Shown piece by piece: positions 48,901-60,084 of a DNA stretch of 64,000 bases. The notes under the pieces were generated by a model, which saw only the letters and a program-made list of their open reading frames with translations, was not told the origin of the DNA and did no database searches. Origin of the DNA: Gorsachius magnificus (taxonomy: Eukaryota > Chordata > Aves > Pelecaniformes > Ardeidae); the NCBI GenBank assembly GCA_034008185.1, contig CM067083.1:124204337-124268336 (forward strand), read 5' to 3'. The position numbers and the translations under genes are program-made. Positions within the stretch are counted from its first letter, which is position 1. Every line of letters begins with the position of its first letter.

Positions 48901-51900
48901 CCACAGTTCTTCAGGCTGGCATAATCCAGCTCTACTTCCAACTCATTCTGTAAATAGCTCTAGGAAACCACCCCAGCAGGCTATCTGGCCTCCATGGGAC
49001 ACAGTTTCTGATCAGATGCTGTCCTCTCTCGACCAGAGAGTGCACATTTGGTGAGATGTCCCCACAAACCATGCTTCTAGAGAAGTATGAAGAAAAGGCT
49101 GGCAGAAGATGGTCCCTCGCAGCGAACACATGAAAGCCTGATGATCCTCTACCTCAACATAAAATTGCAGCTACAAGTTCAGGAACTCTCTGCCTACTTA
49201 CCTCTGCTGCCTCAAAAGCATCAGCAAATGTTTATTCCTGCTTCAAAAGGAAGTCCTGCATGATATTTCTGAATAGGAATGGTCAGATTCTCCCCCTGCT
49301 TTTTGCATAGGGGCACAAGACAGAGGACCTGAAAGAAACCCATCTAGAGTCTGTAGCAGAGACAGCAAGGAAAACATAGCTAGGGAATCTGCTCAGATAC
49401 CTTCCCAGGAGCAGTTCAGGAACAAACCCAAGAAACAGCCTGGAGAAGAGCAGCAGGGGAGCTGGAGCCACAGCCCAACAGGGGATAGCTGAGCTTTGTT
49501 ATTTAATACTCAAAAATAGCAACACCGAGAGAACAGGAGGGGTGGAGAGTTGCAGACCTGCATTAACACATTATGGAGCATCCTGCGTGCAACCTGATGG
49601 TTCCTCTAACCCTCCATGTGATTCAAGAAGTGTAAGCAGAAAAGAAATAAACACACAAACAGTGACTTATTCTTCCTAAATATGAACCAGATCCTAGAGG
49701 GGAAAGGGAGGAGGGCAGAACCCGAACTGATATTACAGGCTTAACACGGAGGAGCACTTCAGCACATACTGCCAGCTTTGTAATTCCACCACAAAGGCGG
49801 CCTGTTACAGCTCTACCATTACAGCATTGTCCCGCGCAGCCTCAAGTCTCAATTTCAATGGCTGTATTAAATGAAAAAGTCCCCTGGGTGATGGCGCTAG
49901 TTGGCTTCTCAGGGCTCCCCATTTATAGCATACAGCTTCCCAAGTGTCGCCGGATCACAGCAGGGATCCCGGCAAGGTCTCCAAACCTTCCCTCGCTCCA
50001 AGCTAACGCACAAGGTTTCCCCTACACGGAGTTTCTCCATCGCAAGAGATTTTCCCAGGCAGAGCAAGTGTCCAACACATAACTCAACGTTTTACAAGCC
50101 CTTTCCACACTGGCTATATTATTCAGTCAATGTACTAAAAAAAATTAAATATAAATAAATAGATGCAGTGTTCCCAGTGCTGTCCAGGAAGAGCCGATCC
50201 CTCCTTCAGAGAGATCGATGTCTGGCGCATTTACACCCTCTAAGGACTGCCTGGCCAAAAATAACACTGAAACCAACAGGAGAAACAGCCAATTTGGCTG
50301 TTCTTATCCCAACCAGATTAAAATTACTCTCAATTTACTATCTTACTAAACTACATCTGAAACTGTTACAGTGGGCTGTCTGTGGGCTGGCAAGCTAGCT
50401 GCATGCAACTTCACATAAGCGCGCGTAAAAAGAAGAATGAGAAATAACCATAAATACATATATATTATATGTATGAAGAAGGCAAGGAAAGAATGAAAAA
50501 ATCTCCCGCCAACAGTCCTTCACTTTTGAACAAGCAGGGGCTGGGACACCCTGGGTAGTGACAGACCCCAGATCAACCTACAGTTTCTGGATATATTTCC
50601 CTCCCTCTCTCCTCCTCCTCATGCCATATGTGTCCCCTGTCGAGGGGGACTCCCCAGCTTGGACTCAGGACACACACAGCTCGGTGTGCCCAGGGTGACA
50701 AGTCTTGGCAGGCCAAGGGGCTTTAGGGAGCTGATGTTTTCCTAACAGTGGCTGGACAAATCTGTGCAATGAAATGGTTGTACATTTTTTAAAATACTTT
50801 CCTGGATACAGCAGCAACACCAGCTGCTTCAGGAGAAAACAGCTATGAGGACTTGGTCTGCACACACCTGTAGGTCTAATGTACAGTACCATGATACCAC
50901 GGACCAGCACAGAAGAGTTGGCATCAACCTCTGGCTGCAGGGCTTTTGGCATAGGATTGGTAAGGCAGGAACCATCACCATACCCTACCCATACCCTAAC
51001 GGTGATCAACAGGGGCCCCCTGAAACACGGGGCTGGCTGAGGAGGACAGAAGCCGGGTCCTTTGGCTCCTCTGAACAGAACAAAAGCCACCAGCAGAGCA
51101 CAGATAGGTCTGAGTGGCTGTGTGGGTTCTTTGGTTTTAAAAGAAGGAAGGAAGCACTGGGGAAGGTGGAAGAGAGGAAAGAGGAAAAGCCCAGTGGCAG
51201 GAATAGCCATGGAGCTGGGAGGTGTGGGGGAGGATGCCCTGGGACTTGGAAGAGAGGACTCGACACAGGGAAAAACTGCTTTGGATGATCCATGGAGCTC
51301 TGACTCAGTGCTGAGGAAGAAGAAATCACCCAAGTGCTCCTCAGCTGAACCAAGGCCCAGGTTCCCCAGGCTGCCCACAGAGCAGGACTTTAACCACCCT
51401 TGTGGGAGCCGTGATTCACCTTAGGCCAGCAGAAAAGCCACGAATATGAGTCAGGGCAGATATACAAAACCACAGACTTGTCACAGCCCCAGGCATGTCA
51501 GTCTGCAGACCATCACTGCAGACCTGTGACTACAACCCTGGACATTAAAGAGTTTTAATCACGTCGTATTCCAGTTCTACTTTTTGGAAGCCACAGCACT
51601 AGTAAAATAAGTATCACTTATGCAAAGCACAGGGGACAGAGGGGCATGCCTTTCCCTTGCAGAACCAGTACCTCTTTGATGACACTGATTTGTATTTATC
51701 TAAGATTAATTCTCTCTTTTGGTATCATTTCCCCTCTTAACCAATGGAGAGGGGGAGAAGGTTTAACATCCAGAGTGTTTCTTGGCCCCATTTTAGAAGA
51801 TGCAGTGCACACCAGCAGCCATTTAGTTTCACGAAATTGCTGCAGGATACAAAGATTCATCTCATATCCTGGCTGACAGCTTTAGCACAAAGCCACACAA

Positions 51901-52249
51901 TGTCTGCCAGGGCTCCTTGTTAAATACTATATTGTTCTAGTGACTCAGTGCACTGGAATGTATCAGGTTTATTCATAGCTTTTCTGATAGAGTCTTTAGA
52001 TTAGACACATAAACTTCTCCTTCTTAGAAGAGTCTATGGCTTATTATTATGTAGAGCATACAAAATTCCTAGTTTCTTTTCCAGGGTTATAAATCCAGAG
52101 AACTGAAGCAAAAGGACAGGCCCCCAGAAACCTAATGGTTCTTTCAAGCTTCTAATAAGTAGGATTGTAGGAACATTTGCAAGGAGAAAAAACAGGCATG
52201 CACCATGACCAAAAGTTACCATCAAACCAAAAGAGGACAGAAAAGTAGT
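45990..52249. other. Unique non-coding sequence
   Basis: No gene recognised. T12 at 46,030-46,041. A perfect 16-bp palindrome lies at 48,121-48,136 inside an AT-rich block. The 237-codon minus-strand ORF at 50,665-51,378 sits in a slightly GC-richer stretch where stops are rarer; its translation is Pro/Ser/Leu-rich without a domain, and plus-strand frames are open there too. Confidence 0.45.
48121..48136. repeat. Perfect 16-bp palindrome
   Basis: CATTACTATAGTAATG equals its own reverse complement. It is followed by 'caaac' and lies within an AT-rich stretch (about 48,100-48,240). Confidence 0.85.
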
Positions 52250-52620
52250 GAAGATGGTCAAAGACATGGAGCTGAAATAATTAGGACGTTTTAGTCTGGA
52301 AAAGAGATCTCTGACAGGGGCCACAGTAGGGATCTACAAAACCCGAACCAGCGTGGAATTGGCAAACGTGCAAACAACCATTCCCTAACGGGAGCTTATT
52401 ACAGTAAATTAGGTGGTGGCAGGTTCAGTTACCAAAAGGAGGTGGTTCATCACACAAAGTTATAGTTAATCTTTGAAATGCCTGGTAACAGGATGGAGGC
52501 CAAAAGCACACATGGGTTCAAATAAGAGCTAAATAAACTGGCGTGAAATGAAGGCCATTTCTACTGGCCACTGCTGGATACAGGACAGACCTCTGGCCTC
52601 CCACAGCTCAGGTGTTTTGT
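52250..52620 (+). mobile_element. Ancient CR1 3' end (turtle/crocodilian type), plus strand
   Basis: The plus-strand frame near 52,279-52,340 reads LGRFSLEKRSLTGATVGIYK, the CR1 ORF2 C-terminal signature (compare [10 protein letters not shown] in the bird-type copies). Further right, 'aggatggaggccaaaagc' and 'ctactggccactgctggatacaggacagacctctgg' match the old amniote CR1 3' UTR (…gtggaggccaaaagct…, …ctggccactgt…gacaggat…gacctctgg…). It is heavily diverged, without intact ORF or terminal repeats, and is the only clearly plus-oriented CR1 here. Confidence 0.75.
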
Positions 52621-55030
52621 TTGTCATGTTCTGAGTTTTTAATAAAGCAGGCAAGAATCTATGGCATCTTCTGAGAAGAGCAGCAGCAAGAAGCAGGAAT
52701 TCATCTCCCCCATGGCCCAGTGTTCCTTGGGAGGACTGCAGGCAGGAGGTACAGGCAGCACAAATCCTCCTTGCAATAACGAACTGCTCTCACTTAGCCT
52801 GTTTAATTGCAGTTGCGAGGAGACAAAAGACCACAGAAGCACATACACAGCTAAACCCGGTGCTTGCGCAGGAAGCAACAGACCTACGCTCACGTTCATA
52901 CAAATGATACCACATCCTCATAGGAAGGGACTTGCAATACAACCTCCCGCAATACTTAGCTCTGCTGCCAAGCCAGGAAGTCTCAGGTAATGCTTGAAGA
53001 TGAGTCTCCTGAAAATATTTTTACATTTCAGACGCAGTCCAGTTATTCAGCTATTTAGTGCTTGCAGAGACAGTCTTGCGTAAGAATGACTTGTTAACCC
53101 TTGAAAAAGGTTATTTTCCCATTCTATTCCATGGCAATCACAGACTCTGTTTCTACCATCTCTTCTGTTCCAGCTCTCTGCCAAGAACAGCCCTTCGCTC
53201 AGCTATCTCCTACTCACCTAATTCATACATGCAGTCTTCTTGCTTTAAGCACAAGCCTTCTGCCCTACAAAAGGACCCCAAACCTGAAATCCTTGTCTCC
53301 TATGTTCATTCTTCCAGCCGTCAGACCCACAAATGCATAACAGCTTCTGAAGGTCAATGCTGAGCCTGCTACACACGACACCAGCTGTAATAAATGTTCT
53401 GCAGGCCAAATTATGCCCTCGGGGAAGCCTATGCAGCCCTGTGGCCTTCTGCGAATTGCACAGCTGTCAGGCTGCAACTTACTATGTTCTACTTAAGATA
53501 TGCAAGGAGAAAGAGAATTCAATGGTATCGACTTATTTTAGCTACTGAAGTCAGCAGATCTGACTCTAAACACATATTGGGATTAGATATGTCGATTAAG
53601 ACCATGGCACGATGGCACCACTGGTCAATAACAGCATAATTTGTTCTTCACATGACCTCTCTGCTACTTCCAGTTTTATTATTCACCATCACGTTTGTTA
53701 CAGCAGCTATGGACCAGCTGAGAAGAGAGTCCCCACTACATTTGGCACATAGCAAAAGTAGGGTAAAAAGGCTGCTCCAAATCCAGAAGTATAACAAGCT
53801 AAATCAATATTGTAGTAAGTAGGAATAGAACATCCAAACTGAGGACATCCTGCATGCCACGCTATACCGGTCAGATATAGGTGAAGTTAGGAAGCCACAA
53901 ATAAGTAAACTTCTTGTTCCCCTTCTTTCACAGAAGCACAGGCATTCTCTGCCCTGCTCCCAGCTTGTATTTAAATCAACCTGCTGACACACTCCAGTCT
54001 CAAAGTGTATTATTTCATCTGTGTCTTTCGCTAACAAACACCCTCATTTTTAAAATTCATCATCCCATGTTATCCTTAGGGGAGCTGCCTGCTAGGACTG
54101 TTACAAGAAACTAAATTGCGCAGCGGTCTCAGTCAGTCGGTGCAGCTCCCACACTCACCTGCTGCGCCTGCATTCTACACCCAGAAGTCGAGTGTCCTCC
54201 CAGCTTGCAGACCCCTGCAGAAGGCAGTTAACTATTTCAGCCTGGCTATGCCACTGCACCAGATGGGCCATTAACCAGTACTTCAGAGCTAAAGTCCCTC
54301 ACGGTAGCAAGTGTTAAAATATTTGTAGACACCTCATAAAGCATGGGCTCGTTATTACAGGCCATTAGCGTGCATGCAAGATATTTTAATGTGTAAAAAT
54401 TCCCCATGAAATAATGATTTTCTCCTCTACTTTCAGAAAAAAACTGCCATCCTTACCATGAACGAGGCAACACTTTCCAGTTCTTTTCTCTTACCCTTTC
54501 CAGCCCACAAGTCAAGCCAAGCCTCATTTGCCTGATTTCACAGCACGCCTTTATGAGTAACCACTACATGTGCCATGGCAGGTCCCTCATCCGCCTTCCT
54601 CACCGAGTTCAACACCTCCAACAAGGCTGGAATAGAGGTGAACCTTTGCTCTCCTGACCCTGGAGCCTCCTCTGCTCTGCAGCACAGGAAGCCGCACGTG
54701 ATACATTGCTAAATTATGCGGCAACACCTTTAGCATTGATTCCCCACAGCCTTGAGCAGGTACAAGACATAACTGCATCAGTTCTGCGCTCTGCTGAAGT
54801 GTGTGCACTACTGGAAGTGGGATACGAATAAAATTTACCACTTCAGATAAAAGGAGCCGGAGCGGACAACATTTGCTTCTCCCAAAACAAGAGTTAAGCC
54901 AAGGGAGCTTGTATTTCTAGGACAACGTTGTCCAAGCATGCAGACTTAATGCTGCTCCCCAGTGAAATCAATTTTAAGCCAACATTAGGCACTACAGAAA
55001 ATCTTATTCTTGAAATATTAAGGTACTCAC
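52621..55030. other. Unique non-coding sequence
   Basis: No gene or repeat recognised. ORFs are short and overlap on both strands. Confidence 0.5.
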
Positions 55031-55098
55031 TGTAGAAGGTGATCGACTGGAAAACTGGAATCTGTCCCTCTTCTGTACCCAACTCATTTGTCTGAAGC
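55031..55098 (-). CDS. Candidate internal exon (second of a phase-compatible pair)
   Basis: Gene not recognised. On the minus strand a long pyrimidine tract (cttttttcttctttagtag) precedes the segment and it is followed by a|gtgagtacc, a near-consensus donor. Two of three frames are open. In the frame that joins the candidate exon at 55,501-55,533, residues read FRQMSWVQKRDRFQFSSRSP. The other open frame reads LQTNELGTEEGQIPVFQSIT. An alternative acceptor three bases earlier gives 55,031-55,101. Splice-like pairs are frequent by chance, so this is a lead only. Confidence 0.22.
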
Positions 55099-55500
55099 CT
55101 ACTAAAGAAGAAAAAAGTTGTAAATATAGACAAAGCGACAAAAAAATTTTAAAAATTAAAAAAAAATAAATCAAGAAGTAGGTCAGCTAAGCAATGCAAA
55201 ACAGACACACACACCCCCAACACTGAGGTCAAGAAAGAGAAAGAGCTTGCAAAGCTCACAGCAAGGTCTCTCAAGCAAATGCTGCAATGTTTGAACAAAA
55301 CTATGGCACTGGCTGCCTCGGAAGGTTCTTGAGAAGGTCAGACCTGATCCAACTCAAAAGTAAAGCAAAATGTTTTATATAAGAGAGCAGCAGCAATAGC
55401 TACCCAAACCCAGTTACTACAGAGGCAGGGAATCACAGCTCTTTTGACACATGCTGATCCCCAAGGCACCATCACACAGGGAAACAAATTTTTTACTCAC
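55099..55500. other. Non-coding; would be an intron if the flanking exon candidates are real
   Basis: It contains an A-rich tract at 55,141-55,170 and (AC)n near 55,206-55,215. A short stretch near 55,310-55,345 is faintly CR1-like (translation WLPRKVLEK) but too short to call. Confidence 0.4.
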
Positions 55501-55533
55501 TGGCCACAAAATCTACTTTATCAAGATACAGTC
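55501..55533 (-). CDS. Candidate 33-nt exon (first of a phase-compatible pair)
   Basis: Gene not recognised. The acceptor is 'ccctctaacccttcag' and the donor a|gtgagtaaa. Only one frame is open (LYLDKVDFVA), with two bases before and one after, which joins in phase with 55,098 downstream to give an AGC (Ser) codon across the junction. The exon is unusually short, and a chance origin is quite possible. Confidence 0.2.
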
Positions 55534-58500
55534 CTGAAGGGTTAGAGGGATATCATCTAGCATGCACCGAAGAGGTTCCTTTAATAGATCTGTTGTTTCA
55601 ACTCACTTTATCCCCTTAATAAGGAGCCACTGAACTTAAAACTTAAGCAAAAGATTACCCACAGAATGGCGCTGGGATGCAGACAAAAAGAAAACCCGTT
55701 GCTATACATACATGTTAGCATACATCACACACAGACTAATAATGCTTCAGGGAGACATTAAACTCCTGTTCAATTAATAGACACACCTATTAAGATGAGC
55801 ATCAAATTATTCCCTATGATGTAGCAAGACAACTGGCTACTTCAGTGAATTGGAATAGAAATAACTCCACATCTCCCTACCAACAAAATCCCAATCAAAA
55901 AATTTGCCCTTAAAACAACAAGAGGTCAGTAAGGAGGGATGGGGGGCAGGAATGTTACTTCTGCAGTGCTATTGTATGCTTGTATTAAAGACTCCTCATC
56001 AAAAAATTAAATGAAACGGATGCCTTTCATGTTTATCAATAACAGAACTAATGGTTTTTATGTAAATGCCATTACTTTCAGCCAGATCTGCAAGAGACTT
56101 GAGCCATACAGCCCCATCTCCCCTTGCAAGCGACTCCCCTCCAGGCTGCCAATCTAAATGCAAATTATAATCAAACGGCAAAACCAAGAGTTTTCTGGAT
56201 GATACTAAAAATGTAAAACTAGGGACAAAGCATACATATTTGAGAACAACCCTCCTCTTCTGGAAAGACCTGCTGATCTCACATTGTTTTTTCATCCTGA
56301 ACATACATAAAAATTAAAGTATAACTTGGTTCTTATTTATAGCCATATTATTTACCTATACAGCAAAGAGCATCATCATCTTCCATTCTATTGCCCTTGG
56401 TGTTAAAACAAGGCGTGGGGGGGAAGTTTTTCTACCAAGTTGTAGAGAGAAGGTACCTCAGAGACTTTACACCCACAACTGGATCATCCCATCAGCAAGG
56501 ATATTACACCAGAGCATTAATAAAGCCCCAATTGGACTTTGCAGAACAAATGGCACTTCTGCATTTTCAGGGGGAAATTTCTCCTTGGAACAGAGTTGTT
56601 TGTCTAAGTCGGAGGAAGAAGGTGTTGTCACAGGATGGTTATGAGGAGGCAGAGATATAAAACTGTCCTCAGCACAAGGAGCACCATTCTTGTAGTGTAA
56701 AAGCTTTTCTGAAGAACACTTACATCCCAACCCGTACCTGGAGCATTGATCAAGTCAGGTGCTTTGTCAGCACTGATTAAAACAAGCTACTAATGGCAAA
56801 TCTGAAAATAACTAATATTAGAAACCGCACTGTTTAGTAAGTAGAACGCACAGAGAAAAAACTAATAATTAAAGCAAAAGGCCAAAAATCTGACAACCTG
56901 ACTACAGCACAAACCTGCAAGTGAGTCTCGGAGGGGACTTGCTCTAACTACCACAAGCAGCTAAACACCAAAACTACCATTCCCAAGAGGGGCACGCACA
57001 TCCTCGGAGGGATGCAGCTAATTAACAATATAGCTATATACACGCTTGTTACACGGGTGAAGAGCTTAGCACTTTGTATGTTTTGAAAGCGCATACTACA
57101 GGAATAGTCATAGAGCAGAACCTTGCTAATTAACATTAATAACCGAGAGACCGCTTCTGCAAACGGATGGATTTTGCGAATTAGCCAGGGAGAGGACGTG
57201 CAAAGCTGGGAAGCAGAGAGACAACGTGGCCCAGCAGGCGCCCGGCTCGCTTCTTTGGATATCTATAGTTAAATAATTTATCATCGTGCCTCAATGTCTA
57301 TGAGTGAACATGCAGTCTGTAAATAAAGCACCTTTTATTATGCAAGGCCCGGCTAAATTTGATTCGTAGGATTTGACTGCCCATCGGAAGAGGTCATTAA
57401 ATTAAAGAACACAACCCCGACTACTTCCTCCCAGAAACTTTTCATGTGGGCCAGCATTTCAGAGACCTCATCAACTTCTTTTTCAGCTGTTCTGACATAC
57501 TTCACGGTTAAGCAATTACTCATAGTTCTATTGTTTTATACACCAAAACACTGGCTTTCGATCCTCAATCAAAACTCGAAATTGCTACGGCTCCCCTCTC
57601 CTTCTCTTCCTCTCTAAGCCTGGTGAAGCAAGCCTTGGTGCGTAGCCATATAGCGAGTCTTCTCTAGGAAAAGGAGACTGGGCCCTCAATTTCAAGCTTG
57701 TCACCACACTGACCACATGCAGAATCAACCCCTGGGCGGTGAAAAAAAGGGCAAAGCCCTTCCGAAACAAGTGCATCTTTTCCCCAATTTGGACATTTCA
57801 GCAACGCAGTTCACAGTACAAGCCCACGATCAAATGTCCTGGCAGAAGCGGCGAGCAGCGGCGCTGGGACACAAACGAGCGTTCAGGCACGGCAACTCAG
57901 GGAGATGACTCTGCCGCTCCAGAAAACACGTTGTGCAACCGCAGAGCGGTGCGTCGGTGCCACTCAGCCACCCAGGATTTCACACCCAGCCACCATGTGC
58001 AAGCGTAATCTGATTTAGCAGTCGTATTCTGACTTCAGCTGTCAAACCACAACCACGGTACATTTGCTGCAGCGGCGTGCGCAGCAGTGTGCTTGCAAAC
58101 CAGAGATGTTTCTGTAGCAAAGCTATTTCCTCCCAGAACCAAAGGTTCAAAATCAGAAACAACCGTGCCCAGCTGTGTCACACACCCCCCAGCTGCCACT
58201 CGCACGCTGCTGCACACAACCTCAACCACTGCCTTTAGCTAAGAAGTTAGGTGCCAGAAGATTTTCCTTTGGGTGGCAGAAACTTCCAACAATCACTTGG
58301 ATTACGCACTTTTGCAAAGCGAAGGAACAAAATTAGAAATATTTCCCCTTGCAAACTGCTTCCTAATGGCTCCTGTTCTTAGCTGTACAATACAAGGCCA
58401 TGCTAAACTCACTTAGCACTATACTTTTTATATTTCCCCAAAACACTTTCTGTCATCACCCACCCTCACACCCAGCCTGTGGCTTCCACTGCTAAAGCCG

Positions 58501-59374
58501 GAGGGTTTCCCTAAGCAAGAGTTCAGGTTTATGCACGCCAAAATGGTCTGTTCAGCAGTCTTTTCTTACTGCCTTTTGTGAGAGGCTTCAAGCTATGATG
58601 AATGTGTAGAAATGCAAAGAAGTCCATACAAAAAGAAGCCAGTGTGTGAGGTGGTTTTGTCTTAAAAGAAGAGAGGCAGGAATGACTTATCGCCTCATTA
58701 AAGAGCTCCAGTCTGCATTTTTATTAGTTATATTTAGACACCAAAGGTTAAAAAAAAAAAGAAATTAAAAAAAATAAAAAGCAGTCATATTCTTAACATA
58801 TGGCCCTGGATCAGTCACATGGATATAAATGAAAATAGGCACAGCAGATTCTCCAAACACAGGCATAGAAATAATTTTAATGGTGCACATGACCTAGAAA
58901 ATTTCAAGTAATACCAATTGACACAAAAGTGCAGCAGGATTTAGCTACTGCAGGGCTGTGGCTTGTCCCCATTCTCTTGTGTCACATATGCCTGTGCATA
59001 TATCACAGCCACTAGCAAGAGGGAGAAAAGAGTAACTCCTGCTTGCTCCTAATGAAGACGCACGCACTCACAAACCCTTCTATCCTTCTTTCTAAGGGAA
59101 AGAAAGTGCTCTCAGCGCTGCCTGTAGGGAAAAGGTCCAAATAACACTGAACTTCGCAGCATACCGTACCTAAGGCATCTCAGCGTTTGCTTGAACACAG
59201 CTTGGAAACACACCAACACAAGGCTTTTTCACCAGTCTCTTGTGGTACGATCTCACCACCCCTTGCAGTTAAGGTATTTCTCCAATGCTCGTATTTCTCT
59301 GTTTTCTGACTTCGTTATGCCGAGTTTGAAGAGCCTGCAAGCTTTCCAACGCAGTGAAAAGGCAAGTCACACTG
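55534..59374. other. Unique non-coding sequence
   Basis: No gene recognised. A conserved-element-like AT-rich block at about 57,241-57,410 is described in the findings. An A-run/A-rich tract lies at 58,750-58,782. An 89-codon plus-strand ORF at 56,391-56,660 has no motif. Confidence 0.45.
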
Positions 59375-59471
59375 TATTCATTTTCCAGTGGAGAAACTGA
59401 GGCACAGTAAGAGGCACATTATGCCTAAATTCATTTCCTATCTCAGTGGTAAAACTGAGCTGATATCCCAG
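59375..59471 (+). mobile_element. MIR-like SINE fragment, interrupted by the LTR
   Basis: 'ttttccagtggagaaactgaggcacagtaagaggc' matches the MIR 3' half (ttttacagatgaggaaactgaggcacagagagg). A decayed continuation ends at 'actgagctgatatcccag', where the LTR begins. After the LTR the sequence resumes 'ctatcagcctcttcactac', a plausible remainder of the same SINE. Confidence 0.6.
59467..59471. repeat. Left target site duplication (CCCAG)
   Basis: Exact copy of 60,080-60,084. Confidence 0.8.
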
Positions 59472-60079
59472 TATGCTGATTTTGGCTGGGATAGAGTTAA
59501 TTTTCCTATTTTCCTATAGTAGTAGCTATTATGGAGCTGTGCTTTGGATTTGTGCTGGGAACAGCGTTGATAACCCGGGGATGTGTTGGTTCCTGCTGAG
59601 CAGAGCTCACACAGAGCCAAGGCCTTTGCTGCTCCTCACCCCACCCCACCAGCGAGGGGCTGGGGGAGGGCACAAGGAGCTGGGAGGGGACACAGCCGGG
59701 ACAGCTGACCCCAACTGACCCCGGGGTATCCCATACCGTATGGCATCGTGCTCAGCACATAAAGCTGGGGGAAGAAGAAGGAAGGGGGGGGCACATTGGG
59801 AGTGATGGCGTTTGTCTTCCCGAGTCACCGTTCCGCGTGATGGAGCCCTGCTGTCCTGGGGATGGCTGAGCACCCGCCTGCCCATGGGAAGCGGGGAATG
59901 AATTCCTTGCTTTGCTTTGCTTGCTTGCACGGCTTTTACTTTACCTGTTACACTGTCTTTATCTCAACCCACGAGCTTTCTCACTTTCACTCTTCCGATT
60001 CTCTGCCCTGTCCCGCTGCAGGGAGAGTGAACAAGCGGCTGAGTGGGGCTTAGGTGCCAGCTGGGGTTCAACCACAACA
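59472..60079 (+). mobile_element. Solo LTR of the same ERVL-like group, with target duplication
   Basis: This 608-bp block aligns end to end in plan with the LTR at 16.07 kb: 'ttttggctgggatagagttaatttt', 'gagctgtgctttggattt', 'gttgataac', 'actgtctttatctcaaccc', 'gtgaacaagcggctg' and 'caaccacaaca'. The first dinucleotide is TA rather than TG, a point decay. CCCAG at 59,467-59,471 recurs exactly at 60,080-60,084, a 5-bp target duplication. The middle diverges from the first copy and the ATTAAA signal is not retained, so it is a different or older subfamily. No provirus interior is nearby. Confidence 0.88.
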
Positions 60080-60084
60080 CCCAG
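60080..60084. repeat. Right target site duplication (CCCAG)
   Basis: Exact copy of 59,467-59,471 on the other side of the LTR. Confidence 0.8.

Noticed and set aside
49196..49270. Perfect gtaagtagg donor on the minus strand (cagcagag|gtaagtagg)
   Set aside because: The matching frame has a stop 10 codons upstream and no usable acceptor after it, so it is an orphan donor.
50980..51000. Telomere-like 'ccataccctacccataccctaac'
   Set aside because: Only a few imperfect units, not a TTAGGG array.
55295..55360. Faint CR1 similarity (WLPRKVLEK on the plus strand)
   Set aside because: Only about 12 residues resemble CR1, with no UTR or terminus nearby.
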